Source: UQRS01 sp050946935
Lineage (GTDB): Bacteria > Bacillota > Clostridia > Oscillospirales > Acutalibacteraceae
Assembly (NCBI GenBank): GCA_050946935.1
Contig: JBMNVR010000014.1
Span: 1-64,000, forward strand
Length of the DNA stretch: 64,000 bases
Direction of reading: 5' to 3'
Part shown: positions 32,302 to 41,469 of the stretch, piece by piece
Layout of the letters: each line of letters starts with the position of its first letter
Numbering within the stretch: position 1 is the first letter of the stretch
Program-made: the position numbers and the translations under genes
Notes under the pieces: generated by a model
Databases searched by the model: none
The model's input: the letters and a program-made list of their open reading frames with translations, nothing else
Told to the model about the DNA's origin: nothing

Positions 32302-34020
32302 TTGTCAATCAAAAAACGCATCTTATCCATCTGCTTGGTATGCAGTATGTTGTCCTGTATATTGCTGCCGGCTTCGGCCTATGTGAACGACGAGGACGCG
32401 TATATCCGGGTCGGCTTTAACGGCGCATGCGCGGTAGGCGTGATCGCCGGTACAACGGCCGGTGAACTGGAGCGGTCGCTCGAGGGGGCGGGACTCGCCT
32501 ATGTTTGGATCCGGCAATCGGATGGAACGACGGCGTTGTCTAATGATACGGTGTATACCGGGATGACCGCGCGTGTGAATAAGACATATTATATAAAGAT
32601 AGCGGTTTACGGCGATGTCGATGGAGACGGGACGGTGACTGTTTCGGACGTGACGGCCATGTCCAGTCTGTACGGAGAGGTGAATAATAACGAGTTTGCC
32701 TGTGCCGCCGACATGGATTTCAATGGCACTGTCTCGATTTCGGATAAATATTATCTGCGGGATTATATTTCGACCTATACTTGTAAAGCAGCTTTTTCTT
32801 CTACACATTACACGGATTCAGAGTCCACCGGCGTGATCAGTGATGATGAATATATTTCTGTAGGTGTTCCGGCTGTTTTGGCGGGTCAATCTCCTTATCC
32901 TGTATCTGCTACACACTATGATGACCGCACTCCTGCTGAAGTGCTTGAATTGATGGTCAATAATGAAGTTTTTACCATTGGGGCGCACGGTTCACAAACA
33001 GGAATTGTCACAGGACGCAATTTGACATTGGCGGATAATACAACAGGTAGTTTGGAAGATCCCAATAAAGGATTTACAATTGATACAGTTAATACGTTGG
33101 CGGATAACGCTTTGCAAAACAGCCGGTTTATTTATTACAGCAGTTGTTTAACCGGAGCGGGTGGAGAGACTGCAAATAACCTTGTAAATGCGACTTTTAA
33201 TAAAGGTGCAAAGGCGGTTTTGGGATTTAAAACAGAGGTTTTAAACAACGTCAATCAAGCATGGAATTCCGCCTTTTATGAGGCGATTTACTGGTACGGA
33301 GCGTCTATTACGGAAGCGATGGCGTTGGCCGACAACAGCGTAGAGGAGACGTCAGGAAGCGGCTCTGTTATGTATTATCGCCTGTTCCAAGGCGACGCCA
33401 CGCAGAGATTGGCGCATTTTAAAGGGATTTCTGATTTTGAAACAACCTGTTCCGATATGATTTCCCTGTATGGAACCAGTTCCACGGAAGAGCCAAGCGT
33501 GATTATTAACAATGGGTTTTCCGAAAGTGGTCGAAAAGAAATTGATACAGATGCAAATGAACAGGGTTATGTAAATATAAGCGCTATAAACAATGCTGGC
33601 CTTGAACGTTCTTCAGAAGAAAAACAAAGTATCGCGCTTCAGGCCGCCTCGGAGTATATTGACCCATCCGATTACACAATGCGTGAACAATATATCGATT
33701 CGACCGGCATGACACATTATGTATTTGTCAAGCAGATAAACGGAATCGATACTTCGGATTATTGCGGTGTAATGGTTGCAGAGGATGGAAGCGTTTTTTC
33801 GGTCAAAGCAATAGATACCGGAAGCTTTGATAACATTTCGCTTCCTGAAATTTCGATAGAAGCAATTTCTGATTACGTTGCGCGGGAGTCGGGGTCGACC
33901 GTTTTTGATATTTTAGAATTAAAGTATGCATATACTGAAACGGGTTCGTTCGTTCTTAATATTTTGTATGATTCAAATGAATCAGAAATTGATATTATTC
34001 AGATGCCCATGGCTCAATAG
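32302..34020 (+). CDS. Secreted protein with internal dockerin and caspase/CHAT-like peptidase candidate domain
   Basis: The 572-residue protein has a signal peptide (1-26), an Ig-like segment commonly found before dockerins (about 33-100, VGVIAGTTAGEL then VYTGM), an internal dockerin (103-156) and a domain at about 165-400. There, FTIGAHGSQTG (His229) and FIYYSSCLTGAGGETANNL (Cys282), followed by GAKAVLGFKTEV, resemble the His-Gly and Cys dyad of caspase-fold CHAT peptidases. Residues 430-572 look like a PepSY/FTP-type propeptide (HYVFVKQINGIDTSDY). The TTG at 32302 is the only start that gives a signal peptide, yet no ribosome site precedes it. Much of the gene is AT-richer than neighbours. 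Peptidase activity is inference. Confidence 0.6.
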   Translation: MSIKKRILSICLVCSMLSCILLPASAYVNDEDAYIRVGFNGACAVGVIAGTTAGELERSLEGAGLAYVWIRQSDGTTALSNDTVYTGMTARVNKTYYIKIAVYGDVDGDGTVTVSDVTAMSSLYGEVNNNEFACAADMDFNGTVSISDKYYLRDYISTYTCKAAFSSTHYTDSESTGVISDDEYISVGVPAVLAGQSPYPVSATHYDDRTPAEVLELMVNNEVFTIGAHGSQTGIVTGRNLTLADNTTGSLEDPNKGFTIDTVNTLADNALQNSRFIYYSSCLTGAGGETANNLVNATFNKGAKAVLGFKTEVLNNVNQAWNSAFYEAIYWYGASITEAMALADNSVEETSGSGSVMYYRLFQGDATQRLAHFKGISDFETTCSDMISLYGTSSTEEPSVIINNGFSESGRKEIDTDANEQGYVNISAINNAGLERSSEEKQSIALQAASEYIDPSDYTMREQYIDSTGMTHYVFVKQINGIDTSDYCGVMVAEDGSVFSVKAIDTGSFDNISLPEISIEAISDYVARESGSTVFDILELKYAYTETGSFVLNILYDSNESEIDIIQMPMAQ

Positions 34021-34037
34021 CAGAAGGAGGTATTCAT

Positions 34038-34730
34038 ATGAAAAAAATTACTGCGGTTTTGTTGGCGGTTTGTCTGCTCGTTTCCTGCTGTACGGTGTTA
34101 TCCGCTTCGGCGGCGGAGGTTTCCTGGACGCCGGTGGAGATTTCTGATGATCTGAAAACGGAAATTTATGACGCCTATCTGCAATACCAGTATACCCAAT
34201 ATGTAAAAATTTGCCTCGAACATGGCTGGACGGCGCCCACGCTGGAGGCGTACAGGGAGGCGAATCCCTTCTCAGATTGCGCATACCTTGCGTGTATCGC
34301 CGCGGATGACGAACACTATATCGTGTACATCAATCCGGTGGATGATTTCTATAGCGGCATTGGATATGACCGGTTGCAATCCTATCTGTTTGAAATCAAT
34401 AAGCACGGCGGCCTGAGCAATGTGTTTGTTTATGCGAAGATGTCCGACAACTGGGGATTTGCACCGATTGAAGAATCCCGGGATCACGGCTGGATCGGCG
34501 CGTCGGCAATAGACGCGATGCTTTCGGCCCGGATGGAGAAGCTGGCTCCCTTTATCTATGTGGTCAGCGATGTGAATAGGGATGGAAAAACGACCGTCAG
34601 CGATGTCGTTACACTGAGGGGAAAGATCGTTTCCGGCACGAAATATTCGGTGACAGAGTATGACATCGACGGCGACGGGGCGGTATCTGTTTCGGACGTG
34701 ATTGCGCTGCGGGAAATGATCGTCGCATAG
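34038..34730 (+). CDS. Secreted dockerin protein of unknown function, paralogue 2
   Basis: The 230-residue protein has a signal peptide (1-25), the same unknown domain as the product of 31360-32058 (ISDDL near residue 35, YLQYQYTQY, YSGIGYDRLQSY) and a C-terminal dockerin (SDVNRDGKTTVSDVVTLRG and EYDIDGDGAVSVSDVIALRE). GAAGGAGG lies 7-8 nt before the ATG. It starts 17 nt after the peptidase-like gene and is probably cotranscribed with it. Its last 107 bp including flank are identical to those of paralogue 1. Confidence 0.8.
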   Translation: MKKITAVLLAVCLLVSCCTVLSASAAEVSWTPVEISDDLKTEIYDAYLQYQYTQYVKICLEHGWTAPTLEAYREANPFSDCAYLACIAADDEHYIVYINPVDDFYSGIGYDRLQSYLFEINKHGGLSNVFVYAKMSDNWGFAPIEESRDHGWIGASAIDAMLSARMEKLAPFIYVVSDVNRDGKTTVSDVVTLRGKIVSGTKYSVTEYDIDGDGAVSVSDVIALREMIVA

Positions 34731-34762
34731 GTTTGACAAGCAGGGAGGGGGAACGCCTCTCC
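34656..34762. repeat. Dockerin 3'-end repeat, copy 2, with truncated terminator
   Basis: Identical to 31984-32090. The identity ends in the middle of the terminator's right arm, so the copied terminator cannot fold here and transcription probably runs on to 34819. Confidence 0.95.
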
Positions 34763-34818
34763 ATACAGTTATTCATTTTGAAGATGACAGCAGTTCTTTT
34801 GCTGAAGAGGGGATTATT

Positions 34819-35478
34819 ATGAGAAAAAACATTGCTTTGTTATTGGCCTTTGTTTTGACCCTCTCCTGCGCGTTTTTTTCTGTCTCGGCGGAAACAAAGG
34901 ATTTCGAGGTCGTTTCGACTGAAAAAACGGAGGAATTGCTTTCCACATATATGCAGGTTTTGTACGCCGCATATGTTCGCGAATGCGAGGATCGCGGAGT
35001 AGAGGCGATCTCTTTGGAAGAATATACCGAAAAAAATTCGGTCGGCTATTTCGGTGTGCTGGGCGAATTCGGGGATGCTTATCTGCTGATTGCCGCAGAT
35101 GGAGGCTGGCTCGCTCCGGCCTGGAATCCGCTGGGGAAATATACCTTTAACGGATATTTTAATGGATACGACGCCTTCTGCGTTTATAAAGACGGCGCGT
35201 TTATCCGATTGGGCGAAGCGTACGCCTCCGGCCTTGTTACGGACGCGATGCTGGATGAAAGCATCGGAAAAAACAGAAACAAGCTCAATGACTGGACCAG
35301 CGGCATTGCGCGTCTTTTGGGAGATATAGACGATGACGGCCAGCTTTCGGTCAGCGACGTTGTTTTGCTCAGGCAGAAAATTGTGGATGGAGACGCTTAC
35401 TGTCTATACGACATCGACAGCGACGGGGCGGTATCTGTTTCGGATGTGATTGCGCTGCGGGAAAGGATCGTCGCGTAA
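34819..35478 (+). CDS. Secreted dockerin protein of unknown function, paralogue 3
   Basis: The 219-residue protein has a signal peptide (1-24), the shared unknown domain in more diverged form (YMQVLYAAYVRECEDRG, LEEYTEKNS, DAMLDESIG) and a C-terminal dockerin (GDIDDDGQLSVSDVVLLRQ and YDIDSDGAVSVSDVIALRE). Its final 70 bp are almost the same as those of the other two paralogues, showing sequence homogenisation of the dockerin end. AGAGGGG precedes the ATG. It is the last gene before the rpsO promoter. Confidence 0.78.
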   Translation: MRKNIALLLAFVLTLSCAFFSVSAETKDFEVVSTEKTEELLSTYMQVLYAAYVRECEDRGVEAISLEEYTEKNSVGYFGVLGEFGDAYLLIAADGGWLAPAWNPLGKYTFNGYFNGYDAFCVYKDGAFIRLGEAYASGLVTDAMLDESIGKNRNKLNDWTSGIARLLGDIDDDGQLSVSDVVLLRQKIVDGDAYCLYDIDSDGAVSVSDVIALRERIVA

Positions 35479-35492
35479 AATGCATTTTTCCC

Positions 35493-35521
35493 TTTACAAT
35501 TTGGAAATACTATGATATAAT
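35493..35521 (+). promoter_or_regulatory. Promoter of rpsO-pnp
   Basis: TTTACA (35493-35498) and TATAAT (35516-35521) are 17 bp apart. The transcript would carry a GC-rich leader of about 130 nt (35528-35660) that can fold around CGCCGGG/CCGCC segments; S15 autoregulation through such leaders is known in other bacteria, and is inferred here. Confidence 0.75.
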
Positions 35522-35660
35522 ACCAGCACGGTTATATGACCGCCGCCGGGAAATTCGGCGCAGTATCCGCTTACTATGCTTGGGGAGTATGCCCGCCTGA
35601 AGTGGGAGATCACCTTTCCCTCTGCTTGGTTTGCCGGAAAATTTAAATGAGGTGAAAGCA

Positions 35661-35924
35661 ATGACCAAAGAAGAAAAACAGCAGATCATGGCGGAATACG
35701 CCACACATGAGGGGGACACCGGCTCGCCGGAGGTACAGATCGCCCTTTTGACCAAGCGCATCAACGACCTGACCGAGCATCTGAAGGAGCATAACAAAGA
35801 TCATCACTCCCGCCGCGGCCTTCTGAAAATGGTTGGTCACAGAAGAAATCTTCTGGCCTATTTGATGAAAAACGATATTGAGCGGTACCGCTCGATCATC
35901 AAGCGTCTCGGCATTCGTAAGTAA
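35661..35924 (+). CDS. rpsO: 30S ribosomal protein S15
   Basis: S15 binds 16S rRNA in the platform of the small subunit. The 87-residue product shows GDTGSPEVQIALLTKRI, LTEHLKEHNKDHHSRRGLL and GHRRNLLAYL. The ATG at 35661 follows GAGGTGAAAG and gives the standard length. It is followed by pnp, a common arrangement. Confidence 0.97.
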   Translation: MTKEEKQQIMAEYATHEGDTGSPEVQIALLTKRINDLTEHLKEHNKDHHSRRGLLKMVGHRRNLLAYLMKNDIERYRSIIKRLGIRK

Positions 35925-35933
35925 TTCAAACGC

Positions 35934-35974
35934 AGGCAGACGGGGCATCGCCAATGGCAGTATCCCGTCTGCCT
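35934..35974 (+). terminator. Hairpin between rpsO and pnp
   Basis: AGGCAGACGGG (35934-35944) and CCCGTCTGCCT (35964-35974) form an 11-bp stem without a strong T-run. It may be a partial terminator or an RNA processing site, as known between rpsO and pnp elsewhere. Confidence 0.7.
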
Positions 35975-36143
35975 ATTGTTCTGTTTTGCGGTCGGTTTTC
36001 GGGCGTGAAACGCAGACCTTTATCCATAACGGGGCGGCAAAGGCTTTAGCAGTGAATCGAACCTCCGGATAGGCTTTCCGGCGGCTGGATTTATTGCTAA
36101 ACTTCGCGGCCCTGTTAAATATATTTTTAACGGAGGCATTTTA

Positions 36144-38339
36144 ATGTACGAAGAATTCAGAACCTTTGAGACCGAGCTTGCCGGCCGGCCGCTGGTGATC
36201 GAAACCGGCAAAATGGGCCAGTTGGCCAGCGGCTCCTGCCTTGTCCGGTATGGCGAGACCAGCGTTTTCTGCGCGGCCACCATGTCGGCCAAGCCCCGCG
36301 ACGGCATCGATTTTTTCCCGTTGTCGGTTGACGTGGAGGAAAAACTCTACTCTGTCGGCCGGATTCCCGGCTCCTTCACCCGGCGGGAGGGTCGCCCCAC
36401 CGATAAGGCCATCCTGGCTTCCCGGTTAATCGACCGCCCGATCCGGCCCCTCTTTCCCAAGGATATGCGCAACGACGTTTCGGTCGTCTGCACGGTCATG
36501 TCGGTCGATCCCGACTGCTCGCCGGAGATTTCGGCCATGATCGGTACCTCGGTCGCGCTGTCCATCTCCAACATTCCGTGGGATGGCCCGATTTCGGGCT
36601 GCTCGGTCGGCTATGTGGATGGGGAGATTGTGATCAACCCCACTGCCGAGCAGGCCAAAAACTCCAAAATGCAGGTGACCGTCGCGTCGACCGCCGACCT
36701 TGTCGCCATGATCGAAGCGGGCGCCGACCGCGTCTCGGACGAGGTTATGTTTGACGGTATCATGAAGGGACATGCCGTCAACCAGCAGATTGTCGAGTTT
36801 ATCAAGGGAATCCAGTCTGAGATCGGCAAGGAAAAGATCGTTTTCCAGTCCAGCGACCCGTCGGAGGAAATGTACGAGGCGGTCAAGGCAATCGCGATTG
36901 AAAAGGTGCGCGCCGCCCTCGACACCGACGACAAGCGGGTGCGGGACGAGAATCTCAAGCCGATTTACGAGGAGGTTCACGCCAAGCTGGACGAGGTGTA
37001 TCCGGAGGAGATTTCCAAGCTGGACGATTGCCTCTATAAATTGCAGAAATATGTGGTTCGGCGCTGGCTGCTCGACGACGGCAAGCGGGTCGACGGCCGC
37101 GGGCTGAACGATATCCGTCCCCTGTGGGCGGAGGTCGGCGTAATCCCTCGCGTACATGGCTCCGGCCTCTTTGCCCGGGGGCAGACGCAGGTGCTGACCA
37201 TCGCGACTCTCGGTTCGATGCGGGACGCGCAGATGCTCGACGGCATTGATGACGAGACCGAGAAGCGTTATATGCATCAGTATAACTTCCCCTCCTACTC
37301 TGTAGGGGAGACCCGTCCGTCCAGAGGACCCGGCCGGCGGGAGATCGGGCACGGCGCGCTGGCTGAGCGGGCGCTGCTTCCGGTCATCCCGAGCGTGGAG
37401 GAGTTCCCGTATTCCTTCCGCCTGGTGTCAGAGGTGCTCTCCTCCAATGGCTCAACTTCTCAAGGGTCGGTCTGCGGCTCGACCCTCGCCCTGATGGATG
37501 CCGGTGTTCCGATCAAAGAGCCGGTGGCCGGCATCTCCTGCGGCCTCGTGACCGAAGGGGATCGCTTTATCACCATGGTCGATATCCAGGGGCTGGAGGA
37601 TTTCTTCGGCGACATGGACTTCAAGGTTGCCGGTACGCACGAGGGGATCACGGCCATTCAGATGGATCTGAAGGTGCACGGCCTCACCCCGGCGATTATC
37701 AAAGAGGCGCTGGAGAAAACCCATAAGGCCCGGGTTAAGATCCTGGACGAGGTTATGCTGAAGGCCATTCCGGCACCGCGCGAGCAGCTTTCCAAATATG
37801 CACCCAAGATGCTGTCTACCAAGATTGATCCGGATAAGATCCGGGAGGTCATTGGCTCAGGCGGCAAGGTGATTCAGAAGATCTGCGCCGACTGCAACTG
37901 CAAAATCGACGTCGACGATGACGGTAACGTGTTTATCTCGGCCATCGACATCGACGACGCCAATCGCGCGCTGCAGATTGTCAACACCATCGCCAAGGAC
38001 CCGGAGATCGGCTCGATCTACACCGGCAAGGTGACCCGCCTGATGTCCTTCGGCGCGTTTGTGGAAATCGCGCCGGGCAAGGAGGGGCTTGTCCACATCA
38101 GCAAACTGGACGTCAAGCGCACCGAGAGGGTGGAGGATGTTGTGGCCGTCGGTGACGAGGTCATCGTCAAGGTGGTCGAGATCGACGATCAGGGCCGCCT
38201 GAACCTCAGCCGACGCGACGCGCTGATTGAGGTCAAGGGTCTTGTCCCCGAGAACGACATTTCGGAGGAGCCGCCCCGCCGTCCGCGTCCGAGCGGCCCG
38301 CGTCCCGGCGGACGCCCCGGCTTCCGCAGCCGCAGATAA
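36144..38339 (+). CDS. pnp: Polyribonucleotide nucleotidyltransferase (PNPase)
   Basis: PNPase degrades RNA 3'-to-5' by phosphorolysis and is part of mRNA turnover. The 731-residue product has two RNase PH domains (FRTFETELAGRPLVIETGK start; second core with ETRPSRGPGRREIGHGALAE), a linking helical domain, a KH domain (IREVIGSGGKVIQKI, about 570-590) and an S1 domain (about 630-700, GKVTRLMSFGAFVEIAPGKEGLVHIS). The Pro/Arg-rich tail is usual. ACGGAGG precedes the ATG. Confidence 0.97.
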   Translation: MYEEFRTFETELAGRPLVIETGKMGQLASGSCLVRYGETSVFCAATMSAKPRDGIDFFPLSVDVEEKLYSVGRIPGSFTRREGRPTDKAILASRLIDRPIRPLFPKDMRNDVSVVCTVMSVDPDCSPEISAMIGTSVALSISNIPWDGPISGCSVGYVDGEIVINPTAEQAKNSKMQVTVASTADLVAMIEAGADRVSDEVMFDGIMKGHAVNQQIVEFIKGIQSEIGKEKIVFQSSDPSEEMYEAVKAIAIEKVRAALDTDDKRVRDENLKPIYEEVHAKLDEVYPEEISKLDDCLYKLQKYVVRRWLLDDGKRVDGRGLNDIRPLWAEVGVIPRVHGSGLFARGQTQVLTIATLGSMRDAQMLDGIDDETEKRYMHQYNFPSYSVGETRPSRGPGRREIGHGALAERALLPVIPSVEEFPYSFRLVSEVLSSNGSTSQGSVCGSTLALMDAGVPIKEPVAGISCGLVTEGDRFITMVDIQGLEDFFGDMDFKVAGTHEGITAIQMDLKVHGLTPAIIKEALEKTHKARVKILDEVMLKAIPAPREQLSKYAPKMLSTKIDPDKIREVIGSGGKVIQKICADCNCKIDVDDDGNVFISAIDIDDANRALQIVNTIAKDPEIGSIYTGKVTRLMSFGAFVEIAPGKEGLVHISKLDVKRTERVEDVVAVGDEVIVKVVEIDDQGRLNLSRRDALIEVKGLVPENDISEEPPRRPRPSGPRPGGRPGFRSRR

Positions 38340-38367
38340 GCGGCCGGCTGCCTGCCTTATAACAACC

Positions 38368-38418
38368 AAAAGCCGCAGCGCAGACCTCTTTGCAAAAGAG
38401 GCCGCCTGCGGCTTTTTT
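38368..38418 (+). terminator. Terminator after pnp
   Basis: AAAAGCCGCAG (38368-38378) pairs with CTGCGGCTTTT, followed by more T. An inner hairpin CCTCTTT/AAAGAGG sits inside. The gap to proB (38419-38624) shows no gene. Confidence 0.9.
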
Positions 38419-38624
38419 AGCTATAAATCGGGGTAAAAGGCGGTCGGCTCGCTTTTGCCTGCCACCGGGTTTGGGCGGCGGGGCGGCCTTTTGCCAAAAT
38501 CCGGCGCCGGACGGGAGGATTTTTCGCTCAGCTTGCCGGAAGCGGTTTCCTATTTCAAACGGCACAATGCGGTGCTTTGGTCCTGCGAATGTTTACGGCG
38601 GGGCACAGGAAGGAAAGAAGAAAA

Positions 38625-39410
38625 ATGTCATTTCAGGATGCAAAACGTGTGGTGGTCAAGGTTGGGACCTCCACCCTTACATACGACAACGGCAAACCGA
38701 ATTTCCGCCGGATCGAGCGGCTGACCCGGGTGATTTCTGACCTTAAAAACAGCGGCAGGGAGGTGCTGCTGGTCTCTTCCGGGGCGATTGCGGTCGGCGT
38801 CAGCCGGCTCGGGCTGGCCGAGCGCCCGTCTGACACCAAGGGGAAACAAGCCGCCGCCGCGGTCGGGCAGTGCGATCTGATGAGTCTTTATGACCGCGCT
38901 TTTTCAGAGTATGGATACGTCACGGCCCAGATTCTGCTGGATCGCAGCGTCACCGGCGACGAACGGCGGAAGCAGAATGTCGTCAACACGTTTGACGCCC
39001 TGCTGCGCCTCGGCGCGGTGCCAATCGTGAATGAGAACGACTCCACCTCGGTGGAGGAGATTGAGTTCGGCGACAACGATCGCCTGTCGGCGATTGTGGC
39101 TGTGCTGGCGGGCGCCGACGCGCTGGTCATGATGACCGACATCGACGGCCTGTATGACAGCGATCCGAGAACGAATCCGGATGCCAGGCGTATCCCGGTG
39201 GTGGAGGAGATTACCGACGACCTCTTTGTCGGCGCGGGGGGCGCGGGGAGTACCCGCGGCACCGGCGGTATGCATACCAAGCTGGAGGGTGCGGTCTATG
39301 CTACCGCGGCCGGCGTCGACGTTGCGATCGTCCGCGGGGATGATGCGGAGATTCTCTATGACCTGATCGACGGAAAACCGGTCGGAACCTACTTCCCGGC
39401 CGGAAAGTAA
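38625..39410 (+). CDS. proB: Glutamate 5-kinase
   Basis: ProB phosphorylates glutamate in the first step of proline synthesis. The 261-residue amino-acid-kinase protein shows VVVKVGTSTLTY, LVSSGAIAVG, VPIVNENDSTS, FGDNDRLSAIVA and GTGGMHTKLEGA. It lacks the C-terminal PUA domain found in the longer E. coli type. The ATG at 38625 follows GGAAGGAAAG. proA follows 109 nt later. Confidence 0.96.
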   Translation: MSFQDAKRVVVKVGTSTLTYDNGKPNFRRIERLTRVISDLKNSGREVLLVSSGAIAVGVSRLGLAERPSDTKGKQAAAAVGQCDLMSLYDRAFSEYGYVTAQILLDRSVTGDERRKQNVVNTFDALLRLGAVPIVNENDSTSVEEIEFGDNDRLSAIVAVLAGADALVMMTDIDGLYDSDPRTNPDARRIPVVEEITDDLFVGAGGAGSTRGTGGMHTKLEGAVYATAAGVDVAIVRGDDAEILYDLIDGKPVGTYFPAGK

Positions 39411-39519
39411 AGGGGAAAAGCCGTCCGGATAAAGGGCCGGTTGTCGGCGCCTGAAGGCGTACGATACCCCGATTGTGTTGGTCATACAACAAATGCAAAA
39501 GAAAGCGGGTGTAAAGCTT

Positions 39520-40761
39520 ATGCTGGAAACCATGGGAAAACAGGCAAAGGCAGCGGCGCGTATGCTTGCCGTTTCCGGAACCGATCAGAAAAACCGGGCG
39601 TTATCTGCTATCGCCGCCGCCTTGCGGGAGCATACGGATGAGATTCTTGCCGCCAACCGGGAAGATCTCGAAAACGGGCGGCAGACGGGCTTGAGCGATG
39701 CGTTGCTCGACCGTCTTGCGTTGAGCAGGGAGAGGATAGAGGGGATCGCCGACGGCGTGTTAGAGGTGGCAGCCCTCCCCGACCCGATCGGTGTGGTCGA
39801 GAGCGGGAGCACTCGCCCGAACGGTATGCAGGTGCTCAAGGTGCGGGTGCCGCTCGGCGTGATTGGAATTATTTTTGAGGCGCGCCCCAACGTGACGGCC
39901 GATGCGGCCGCCCTCTGTTTAAAATCGGGCAACGCGGTGATTCTCCGTGGCGGGAAGGAGGCCATCCGTTCCAATACGGCCATCACCGAGGTTATGCGCC
40001 GTGCGGCGCAGTCGACGGGGCTTCCGGCCGACTGTATTCAGTTGGTGACCGATACATCCCGCGCCTCGGCTACTGCGCTGATGCGGCTGAACGGGTATCT
40101 CGACGTGCTGATTCCGCGCGGCGGCGCCGGGCTGATCAGGGCCACGGTGGAGAACGCCACCGTCCCGGTGATCGAGACGGGGACGGGCAACTGCCACGCT
40201 TTTGTCGATGAGAGTGCCGATCTCTCTATGGCAGCCGAGATTGTGTATAACGCCAAAACCTCCCGTCCGTCGGTCTGCAACGCGCTGGAAACACTGCTGG
40301 TGCACAAAGATGCGGCGGCGGCGTTTCTTCCGATGCTCAAGCGCCGGCTGGATGAAAAATCGGTCGAGCTGCGGGGGTGTGCGCGCACGCGGGAAATCCT
40401 CGGCGACTGTGTGGTCCCGGTGACCGAAGCGGATTATGAAACCGAGTTTCTGGATATGATTCTCGCTGTGCGGGTGGTTGACGATCTGGACGAGGCGATC
40501 AACCACATCGCCCGTTATTCGAGCGGCCACAGCGAGGTGATCGTGACCGAGAACCTCTCGAATGCGCGCCGCTTTGAACAGGAGATTGACTCGGCCGCCG
40601 TCTATGTCAATGCGTCGACCCGGTTTACCGACGGGGGAATGTTCGGCTTTGGGGCGGAGATCGGCATTTCCACCCAAAAACTGCATGCCCGCGGTCCGAT
40701 GGGCGCCCCTCAATTGACCAGTGAGAAATACATCATCCGCGGCAATGGGCAGGTGCGGTAA
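39520..40761 (+). CDS. proA: Gamma-glutamyl phosphate reductase
   Basis: ProA reduces gamma-glutamyl phosphate to glutamate semialdehyde with NADPH. The 413-residue product has GVIGIIFEARPNVTADAA, LKSGNAVILRGGKEA, the catalytic Cys in RPSVCNALE, and VNASTRFTDGGMFGFGAEIGIST. The ATG at 39520 fits the family N-terminus (MLETMGKQAKAAAR); in-frame starts at 39475 and 39493 would only add a weakly supported extension. The ribosome site is poor. Confidence 0.95.
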   Translation: MLETMGKQAKAAARMLAVSGTDQKNRALSAIAAALREHTDEILAANREDLENGRQTGLSDALLDRLALSRERIEGIADGVLEVAALPDPIGVVESGSTRPNGMQVLKVRVPLGVIGIIFEARPNVTADAAALCLKSGNAVILRGGKEAIRSNTAITEVMRRAAQSTGLPADCIQLVTDTSRASATALMRLNGYLDVLIPRGGAGLIRATVENATVPVIETGTGNCHAFVDESADLSMAAEIVYNAKTSRPSVCNALETLLVHKDAAAAFLPMLKRRLDEKSVELRGCARTREILGDCVVPVTEADYETEFLDMILAVRVVDDLDEAINHIARYSSGHSEVIVTENLSNARRFEQEIDSAAVYVNASTRFTDGGMFGFGAEIGISTQKLHARGPMGAPQLTSEKYIIRGNGQVR

Positions 40762-40823
40762 GAGGGCTTCTCGGCATTTTGAATCTGCCGGGGCATACTA
40801 TGGACGAGGGCTGGTGAGAACAC

Positions 40824-41111
40824 ATGAAGCTGAATCTGCAAATCGCGCCGTATGTGCAAAAGAGCTATACCTTTACCCTGCGCTGCCCCTGCTGCAAAAA
40901 GGCCGCGCCTTTCCGGGTGGTACGGCACGGGACGCGGCTGGAGGTGTCCGGTTTTCCTGCGGCGACGCTGCACCGGCACTATGACGCAGTTTGCAGCCTT
41001 TGTGGCCGCCACTACCGGCTGGAGGCGGGGGACGTATCCCTCCTGCTGACCAAGCGACGGCAGGCCTATCGGGAGCGGTATTTTCTTACCCTGCCCCGTC
41101 GCGGAGGATGA
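40824..41111 (+). CDS. Small putative zinc-ribbon protein
   Basis: The 95-residue product contains two paired-cysteine motifs, CPCC (about 21-24) and CSLC (about 57-60), about 32 residues apart, as in small zinc ribbons. The rest is basic. I do not recognise the family. The ribosome site is weak, but the gene ends 4 nt before the DUF1294 start, which suggests a real two-gene unit. Confidence 0.5.
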   Translation: MKLNLQIAPYVQKSYTFTLRCPCCKKAAPFRVVRHGTRLEVSGFPAATLHRHYDAVCSLCGRHYRLEAGDVSLLLTKRRQAYRERYFLTLPRRGG

Positions 41112-41115
41112 CGTC

Positions 41116-41454
41116 ATGCTGACAGATGTTTTGCGGACGGCGCTTGCGTCCAAAACGTTTTGGACGGCGGCGGGGGCGTATCTTTCCTTGATCTGGCTGC
41201 TGGCTGTTTTTCTCACCGTCCTGGACAAGCGCCGCGCAAAAACGGGTGGCTGCCGGGTGCGGGAGAGGACGCTGCTGCTGATTGGTTTTCTCGGCGGGGC
41301 GCTGCCCATGCTCTGTACTATGCGGGCCATTCGGCATAAAACTCTGCATAAAAAGTTCATGATCGGTCTGCCGGTTTTTGTGGGACTGCACGGTATCTTG
41401 CTGATCGCCGTTGTTTGGGTATTGACAAACGGGCCGATCGGGAATATAATATAG
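41116..41454 (+). CDS. DUF1294 small membrane protein
   Basis: The 112-residue product has three to four hydrophobic segments and the DUF1294 pattern: DKRRAKTGGCRVRERTLLL, then GFLGGALPML, then IRHKTLHKKFMIGLPV. The family sits in the membrane and has no known function. GGAGGATG precedes the ATG. Its 3' end contains the promoter of the FMN riboswitch. Confidence 0.82.
   Translation: MLTDVLRTALASKTFWTAAGAYLSLIWLLAVFLTVLDKRRAKTGGCRVRERTLLLIGFLGGALPMLCTMRAIRHKTLHKKFMIGLPVFVGLHGILLIAVVWVLTNGPIGNII
41422..41450 (+). promoter_or_regulatory. Promoter for the FMN riboswitch-ribU unit
   Basis: TTGACA (41422-41427) and TATAAT (41445-41450) are 17 bp apart, entirely within the coding end of the DUF1294 gene. 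Confidence 0.8.
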
Positions 41455-41469
41455 CAAAATTTAAAACAG

